DNA of 30,000 nt, taken from assembly GCF_042767895.1 (NCBI RefSeq), contig NC_091577.1, positions 25,555,400-25,585,399 on the forward strand, read 5' to 3'. How positions within the stretch are numbered: position 1 is the stretch's first letter; each line of letters begins with the position of its first letter. This DNA comes from Penaeus vannamei. Lineage: Eukaryota > Arthropoda > Malacostraca > Decapoda > Penaeidae. The notes under the pieces were generated by a model. That model made no database searches. It was not told the origin of the DNA and saw nothing but the letters and a program-made list of their open reading frames with translations. Position numbers and translations under genes: made by a program. Below are positions 23,401-30,000 of the stretch, one piece after another.

Positions 23401-23470
23401 GAGGAGGGCGAGGGTAGGGGGGAAAGGGAGGAGGAGGGAGAGGGTAGGGGGAAAAGGGAGGAGGAGGGGG
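23401..23470. repeat. 30-bp G-rich tandem repeat
   Basis: A unit containing GAGGGTAGGGGG and AAGGGAGGAGGAG is repeated with a 30-bp period (AGGGTAGGGG at 23411 and 23441), about 2.3 copies. It is quadruplex-prone on the plus strand. Confidence 0.85.
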
Positions 23471-23630
23471 TATAGACACGGCCCCGCTATCTGAAGTCGG
23501 CCAACACTCGAACACAATTATCCCGAGTTCTTGTGTTCGACTTTGTAGTGTCTCCAAACTGCCGTGTTGATCTCGGGAAGTGCTGATGAGCCTCGACTGT
23601 GGGAAGTACAAGCACTTACGGTCGCCCAGG

Positions 23631-23702
23631 CACACACATGCATGCACGCACGCTCACACACATGCATGCACGCACGCTCACACACACGCGCACGCACGCA
23701 CA

Positions 23703-23733
<31 letters not shown>
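23631..23733. repeat. Exact 24-bp duplication plus (CA)n
   Basis: A 24-bp unit with ATGCATGCACGCACG is duplicated exactly at 23631-23654 and 23655-23678, followed by ACGC units and a CA run from about 23700. Confidence 0.93.
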
Positions 23734-23734
<1 letters not shown>

Positions 23735-24081
23735 TTATGATTTAAGACACAAACATGAAGGTACATACATAAACAAAACAGAGAAACAAAGAGAGAAATA
23801 TGGAGTGAGAGAAAAAGAGAAGCAGCGAGAGACGTAGGACCCTCTCTTCGCAATCCTTCATGTATACGAACCCGCCAAAACCTCAATGATTAACGGTAAA
23901 AAATAACAATAAATAAATAAATAAAATAAAAAATCGAAAGGCGTTGCACAACCGATCCGACGACACCTGGGCGAGATGCAATTTAGAAGGGGTGGTCGTG
24001 GGCGCGTTTAAAGGGACCAGCACCGCCGCCCTCGGAAGCGATTGACCGCTGATAAGGATAGGGGGGAGGGGGGGGGGGCAA
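23734..24081. other. Unique interval with AATA and G-rich patches
   Basis: Purine-rich start, an AAAT/AATA patch at 23907-23935, unique sequence, and a G-rich run at 24061-24078. No gene is recognised. Confidence 0.5.
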
Positions 24082-24214
24082 GGGCGCCATCTTGGACGAA
24101 CAGGTGAATGGGTGCTGCGGAGGGACCCCTTTTTTAGCTCCTTTTTTATTCTTAGAAATGAGGCTGTTTGGAGGGATGGAGGACACGGGCGCCGTGTTGG
24201 ATGGACAGGTGAAT
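24082..24214 (+). repeat. Diverged 28-bp direct repeat, 105 bp apart
   Basis: Segments at 24082-24109 and 24187-24214 agree at 24 of 28 bases. They share one frame and give GAILDEQVN and GAVLDGQVN. The frame is open from 24062 to 24358 but runs into the ATT array as poly-Leu, so coding is unlikely. The first copy contains GCCATCTT, a YY1/Pho-type word. Confidence 0.6.
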
Positions 24215-24240
24215 AGGGACGGAAGATGGGCGTATTTTAG

Positions 24241-24283
24241 TTTATTGTTGTTTTTGTTGTTGTCGTTATTATTGTTATTATTA

Positions 24284-24336
<53 letters not shown>

Positions 24337-24421
24337 GTCATTAGTATTATTATTGTAGTTGTAATTATTATTGTTGTTATTATTATTGTTGTTGTTATTA
24401 TTATTGCTGTTATTATTATTG

Positions 24422-24453
<32 letters not shown>

Positions 24454-24780
24454 TTTATTTTTATTGTTATTATTGTTATTAATGTTATTATTACTATTGC
24501 TCTTATTATTATTATCATCATTATTTTCATTACTATTATTATTATTGTTATTACTATTACTACTATTATTATTATAATCATTATTATTATCATTATCCTC
24601 ATCATCATCATCATCATTGTTGCTTTTGTTATTGTTATTATTATTGTTGTTGTTTTTGTTACTATTATTGTTTTATTGTTATTATCACCATCATCAATGT
24701 TGTTTTGTTATGGTTATCGTCATTATTATTGTTGTTGTTTTATTAGCATTAGCACTGTTGTTAGTAGAGTAGTAGCAGTA

Positions 24781-24813
<33 letters not shown>

Positions 24814-24970
24814 ATAGTAGTAGTAGTGGTGGTAGGAGTAGTCGTAGTAGTAATGGTAGTAATAGTAGTACTTTCATCATCATCGTTTTAATATAGCATT
24901 CATAATCACCATATTTACTATCATCACCATCATCATTATCACCACCATCGCCATTGCCGCCGTCGTCATG
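24241..24970. repeat. Trinucleotide tract: (ATT/GTT)n, then (AGT)n, then (ATC)n
   Basis: TTA/TTG-type triplets span 24241-24755, with the longest pure ATT run about 24285-24336. GTA/AGT triplets span about 24765-24870, and ATC/CAC triplets span 24885-24970. Triplet phase is largely kept, so frames read poly-Leu, poly-Val or poly-Ile. These are not proteins. Confidence 0.95.
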
Positions 24971-25190
24971 GGATCTGAAAACAAACTTTCCTGATAAGAA
25001 TGCCATCTTCCACCCAATAAAAGGAAGCCGTAAAAGTATAAGAAAATTAATTCTCTCTATTTTCTGTTCTTTGGTTTTCTCTCGATTCCTGTTTTATTCT
25101 TCTGCCTCTCTCATTTCCATCGGTTCGCGCTAGAGGTCAGAGGTCGGTGCAAGGAAGCGCCGTGTTAGAGCTTCTCCATTAATGCAATAA
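24971..25190. other. Short unique segment with DR1-like site
   Basis: Unique sequence containing AGGTCA-G-AGGTCG at 25134-25146, a direct repeat of nuclear-receptor half-sites with one-base spacing (second half-site ends in G). Confidence 0.45.
25134..25146 (+). promoter_or_regulatory. DR1-type nuclear receptor element
   Basis: Half-sites AGGTCA and AGGTCG are separated by one G. DR1 is the known layout for HNF4 and RXR/USP-family dimers. Only the sequence match is seen. Confidence 0.3.
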
Positions 25191-25440
25191 CTGATAATAC
25201 TGCCCTCTTCCTCTTTTCTCCCCGTTCTTTTCCTCTTCTCTCCTCCCTCCTCTTCCCTTCTTTTTCTCTCTTTCGTTTCTCCCTTCTCCTTCCTCTTTCC
25301 CTCCCACTGCCTCCCACTTTTCCGCCCTCCTCTTCCCCTTCCTTTCTCCCTCCGACTGCCTCCCTACTTCCTCTCCCTTCCACTGCCTCCCCCCTCTCCC
25401 TTCCCTTCTCCCCCGCCTCCCCACCCCCTCTCCTCCTCGT
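25191..25440. repeat. Pyrimidine-rich CCTCTTCC tract
   Basis: About 245 bp nearly pure C/T on the plus strand with CCTCTTCCCCTTCC and ACTGCCTCCC words, the latter recurring near 25305, 25355 and 25380. Minus frames are Arg/Glu/Gly rich. Confidence 0.88.
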
Positions 25441-26660
25441 TGCGCCCAGAGACGCCCAACCAATTATCAGATGTTGTCAGAAGACCACCGGCGTCAGCGC
25501 GATGTCAGATAACCGACGTCAGCACGTGTGATCAGGCACGAGAATCAGAAACACACGTTCGGCGGCTTCAGGGAGGGACGGGAGGAAAGAGGGGGAGTAG
25601 CGTGCCTGCGCGCAAGCACAATGCAGGTGACCTTGGCTGGGGGTGCGTTGGGAGGGAGAGGGTAGATAGGAAGGGAGGGGGAGGGGGTGGGGGCCTTATG
25701 ACCCTCCTGATCACATAGGCTTCGAAGTTTTTTCATCTTTTTGGTTTTGCTTAATTAGTGTCATAATGAGACCTGTTCTTGTTTTCCTTGTTTGTTCGTG
25801 TGTCCGTCTCTTCCCTCCCCTGCCGCGACGGCGTCCTTGAAGTCTTATTTATTTATTTATTTATCTATTCGCGCCATTAACATTATCTTTTGGGGAGCGA
25901 CTTTCCTGGGCGGGAGTTCGCGCCGGCCCGGCCTGACTTGCAATACTGATACCTGTAATTAATAGCCTTTGATGTCTCGCCGCGAACGAAGCCTCGCGGA
26001 TCCACGCCACGGCCGCTTCACGCGTACAAACCGCGCCCTGCCACCCTCTCGCTTTTTGCTATGGTCCACTTGGCTGTCCTGCTTGCTTGCCCATCCGCAG
26101 GACGCCCGCAGAATCGCCTTTCACTGCAGCGACTGCCATCCGCTATCCGCATTACTGTGGGTTCTTCGCCTGGATATTTTAAGTCCAGTCATGCCTGTTC
26201 GCTCTACATTACTGTCTACTTAGCAGGACCTCCGATCTTAATTGCTATAATTAACTAATCTATCTTGTTAGCTAAGCGACTGCAGAGTTACTTGTTTAAT
26301 TAATCGTTAATAGAAGTAATATATTTAGATCTGTAGTACAGTTATACATTTACCTGTCCCTTGGTAAAGATACCGACTCAACAAATCTACCTCAGAATTA
26401 TCTTCAATTAACCTGCTTTAAAATTAACAAATCCACCTTAGAATATTCTCCCAACCCTCTTATTCATCTTAACTCTCCCCTCATCCCTCATCCCATTCCC
26501 TTTTATCCACGTTATCCACTCATATTTTAGTGTACCGAGTCTGCTTCTACTCCACGCTGGACCATCGTCATAACTTCACATCTAATGTCGTCTGAAGATT
26601 ATAGTCTCCTGCACCATTCCGTCTGCTGCAGTAACTTCGCAAAACTTGTCTAAAATGACT
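25441..26660. other. Unique island with homeodomain and TCF-like words
   Basis: Contains a G-rich patch (25650-25692), TAATTA at 25752, (TTTA)5 near 25847-25866, TAATTA at 25956 beside CCTTTGATG (25966-25974), and further TAATTA at 26248 and 26297. Plus frames of 84 and 65 codons near 25969-26258 are unrecognised. No gene is supported. Confidence 0.4.
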
Positions 26661-26907
26661 GTGAGAAGGAGAGAGGGGGAGAGGAGGGAGAGGGGGTGAA
26701 GAGGGAGAGGAGGGGGAGGGGGCAAGGGAGAGAGCCGGGGGGAAGAGGGAAAGAGAGAGGGAGGGGGAGAGGAGGAGTAAAAGAGAGGGAGAGGGAGAGG
26801 AGGGAGAGGGGGACAGGGAGAGAGGGGGTGAAGAGGGAAAGGGAGAGGACGGGTTAAAGAGAAGGAGAGGGTAAAAGAGAGCGAGAAGGGTAAAAGAGAG
26901 AGGGAAG

Positions 26908-26975
<68 letters not shown>
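26661..26975. repeat. Purine-rich tract ending in (GA)30
   Basis: GGGAGA/GGAGGG sequence, then a 19-bp unit with GGGTAAAAGAGAG at 26869, 26888 and 26907, then a perfect GA run at 26915-26975. It faces a CT run 120 bp downstream. Confidence 0.93.
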
Positions 26976-26980
<5 letters not shown>

Positions 26981-27092
26981 AGGTCGAAAAATGTCTTGAA
27001 TTTACCCTTTCTTAAACTTTCACTTTCTGGGTTCTTAAGCGCGAAATACGTATTAAGTGGAATGTTGTTAGGCAATTTTGCACATGCTCCCC

Positions 27093-27095
<3 letters not shown>
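26976..27095. other. 120-bp unique spacer between GA and CT arrays
   Basis: Unique sequence with TTAAGTG (NK-2-like) at 27053-27059. It would be the loop if the flanking GA and CT runs paired. Confidence 0.5.
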
Positions 27096-27860
<765 letters not shown>

Positions 27861-28092
27861 GGAAGGGAAGGAGAGGGAGAGACAGACAGACAGACAGACA
27901 GAGAAAAGAGAGAGAGGGAGAGGGAGAGGGAAAAGGAGGGAAAGGGAAAGAGAGGGAAAGGGAGGGAAGGAAGGAAGGAAGAGAGAGAGAGAGGGAGAAT
28001 GGGGCAGAGAGACAGAGAGAACGGGCGCAAAGAGACAGAGACAGAGAGAACGGGCGCAAAGAGACAGAGACAGAGACAGACAGACAGACAGA
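27861..28092. repeat. Purine-rich tract with GACA runs and an exact 29-bp duplication
   Basis: (GACA)5 at 27881-27900, GGGA/GAAA sequence, an exact 29-bp tandem duplication at 28012-28040 and 28041-28069 containing ACGGGCGCAAAGAGACAG, and a second GACA run at about 28076-28092. Confidence 0.93.
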
Positions 28093-28932
28093 AATCATCA
28101 AAAGACCCCAAAGCAGGCGAGCGGGCAGACAAGCACAGAAAACCGATGAATGAAGTGCGGCATCTGCTTTAGGGCGGTTATTATACCAATATCGCCATGT
28201 CGGGCCCCGTGTGTCAATGCGAACGCGTCTCCCTCTCTCGGGCCCTCGCTAGCCCGGCCGCGCGGATATGAAAGGCCATCGCTGTTGGGATATGCTGGGA
28301 ATCTTACTTTTCTTTTGTTTATGAAAATTGAGTTTCAGTTTTTTTTTTCTTTCGTTTTGCGGGAGGGGGAGGGGTAGTATCTTGTGAAACAAAGGGGGGA
28401 TGGTATGTTTTTTTTACTGTTCAGGGGATGTGGAAACACGTTATAGTAGATGTAGTAGTATGAATAGTAGTTGTAGTTTGCATGTATTGTTGCTGTTTAT
28501 TTCTTTGGTGTAATAGTAATATCGTAGAGCATCGCTGTCTGACGTTTTGCATTGCGTGTGTGATTTGCCGGTGACGTGAATGGATGCAATTTTTTCCCGT
28601 GATTGCAGCCATTCGTTGCTGCAACTAAGGCACGGAGCGGCGCCGGCGTTGTTGTTGCAGGTGTGCCGATGATGCCAGATGCCGTTGTGTGCATACATGA
28701 ATATTGGCTTTTGCGCGTTGTTATGCATGGGAGGAACGCGGTTGCCGGCCGGGCGCTGTTCCCGGGAGACTGTCCTTCCTGCTTCTTTGCTTGTTTGCCT
28801 CGCTCGCTCTCGGCCCGCGCGGCTTGCTCGGCTTGCTCGGCTTGCTCCTGCTTGCTGCTCGCGGAATGGATTCATGTCGTGGGATTGCGTTCGTCTACAA
28901 ATGCATATTAAACGCATAGGAACGGTAAAGTG
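28093..28932. other. Unique interval with CpG-rich patches
   Basis: CpG-rich sequence around 28200-28265, a TAGT/GTAG patch at 28445-28480, and a 9-bp tandem repeat, GGCTTGCTC, three times at 28821-28847. Plus frames of 71-102 codons are unrecognised and overlap in different frames. Confidence 0.45.
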
Positions 28933-29165
<233 letters not shown>

Positions 29166-30000
29166 GACGACAATATATGTGTTATTCTACTGGTCATCCT
29201 TAATTTCCTCAGAGTCCGTCCACGTGGGAGAGGGCAATCCAGGTCAGGTCAGACAGGGTCAGGTGGTTCCTCCGATGACACCTAATAACCGCGGCTTACA
29301 CACGTCTACGACCTGACTGACAAAGGTGTTGTGACTAATCGGAACACAACAACACTAAGTCACGTGGATTTTCTCTTTGATGTTTGTGATCGTCGGCAGC
29401 TGTGGCGTGATAACTGGAAGGATGCGTGTCCTGGAATGCGTGTGCGTGGGAGGGAATGGAGTTTGCGTGTGAGAACGTGTGTGTGTTGGAGGAAATGTAA
29501 TGTATATGTGCGTATGTGGAAGCATAAGTGGGTGCTTGTGTGTGTTTTTTGTGCATGTGTTTATTGTGCGTTTAGAAGCATGTTTAATGTATATGTCCGT
29601 GTGCGAGTGTGTGTGTATGTGTGTGTGTGTGTATTTATTCTTCGCGTTTGCGTGCGTGTGAGTAGATATGTACACGCTTACATCTTCGCCAAGATTCTAA
29701 ATGCACATCTAATGTATAAAACAAGACAGCTCAAATATATGCATATACATATTAACACGGTTAATATGCATACTCAACAATTCTTTTAAGTGGGGAGGAA
29801 GAGGAGGAGATAATGAACTTATAACTTTATTTTTTTTCTTCTTTGGTGTAAAGTAGTTTGTTAACATTCCTGTGCGAGGGAGTAGTCCAACTTTTTAGAC
29901 GTATTTTCGCCGGCATTATGCCTTGTTGCGAATTTCTTCAAAGCCGCACTCGGCTCCTTGGTTGAATGCATAAATCTTGGTCACAATATCTGACAATGAC
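29166..30000. other. Unique terminal interval with TG-rich middle
   Basis: Contains two CACGTG E-boxes, nuclear receptor half-sites, a TG-rich degenerate stretch (29420-29660) and an ATGCATAAAT word at 29966-29975. The 152-codon plus frame at 29331-29789 is Cys/Val-rich through the TG stretch and is not convincing as a gene. Confidence 0.45.
29220..29366. promoter_or_regulatory. E-boxes flanking nuclear-receptor half-sites
   Basis: CCACGTGG at 29220-29227, AGGTCA at 29241 and 29246 (overlapping), GGGTCA at 29256-29261 forming a DR4 with the second half-site, and CACGTG again at 29361-29366. DR4 is a known nuclear receptor layout. Only the motifs are seen. Confidence 0.3.

Overview
This 30 kb window looks like intergenic or intronic DNA from a eukaryote, most likely a crustacean of the penaeid shrimp type. 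That assignment is an inference. It rests on the extreme load of long, perfect simple repeats ((CT)n, (AC)n, (AT)n, (GATA)n, (ATT)n), on compound AC/AT/GT arrays, and on the absence of bacterial-style gene packing. Penaeid genomes are known for unusually high microsatellite content. By eye, a quarter to a third of the window is simple repeat, minisatellite, or strongly biased purine/pyrimidine DNA. I found no convincing complete protein-coding gene, tRNA, rRNA, CRISPR array or intact transposon. Almost every long open frame here is a translation of a repeat (poly-SL, HTHT, CVCV, IYIY, SIYL) and should not be read as protein. Layout: 1-3600 holds a (GATA)n array (571-711), a 747-bp CT-rich array (1859-2605) and G-quadruplex-prone tracts. 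3640-5300 is mostly unique sequence with a Pbx/Meis-like site, nested dyads at 4665-4706, and one candidate 40-bp exon (5298-5337) with good splice borders. 5790-7790 is dominated by pyrimidine-rich DNA and a (CT)56 array. 7934-8475 is a decaying 29-bp minisatellite. 9190-9414 and 10673-10930 are compound microsatellites. 11041-13700 is largely unique. 13740-14150 is pyrimidine-rich and is followed by a degenerate CCAAT-bearing repeat (14528-14900). 16284-16780 and 20035-20360 are compound arrays with self-complementary arms, separated by unique islands that include a homeodomain-type cluster near 17159-17248 and a POU/Sox-type cluster near 19511-19600. 22308-22990 is a 28-bp minisatellite whose core (22521-22968) is a clean four-subunit, 112-bp higher-order repeat. 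24241-24970 is a trinucleotide tract that switches composition twice. 26661-27599 is an inverted GA/CT pair running into (AC)51. 28933-29165 is (TG)n, and the last kilobase has E-boxes and nuclear-receptor half-sites. How it may work: the unique islands between repeats contain about 21 copies of the homeodomain core TAATTA, against roughly 7 expected by chance in 30 kb of unbiased sequence. They also contain scattered Pbx/Meis, POU, Sox, TCF, C/EBP and nuclear-receptor-like motifs. This fits a gene desert or large intron near a developmental regulator, but it is inference without cross-species alignment. The best structural signal is the 112-bp higher-order minisatellite, followed by the palindromic GT/AC/AT array at 20133-20288.
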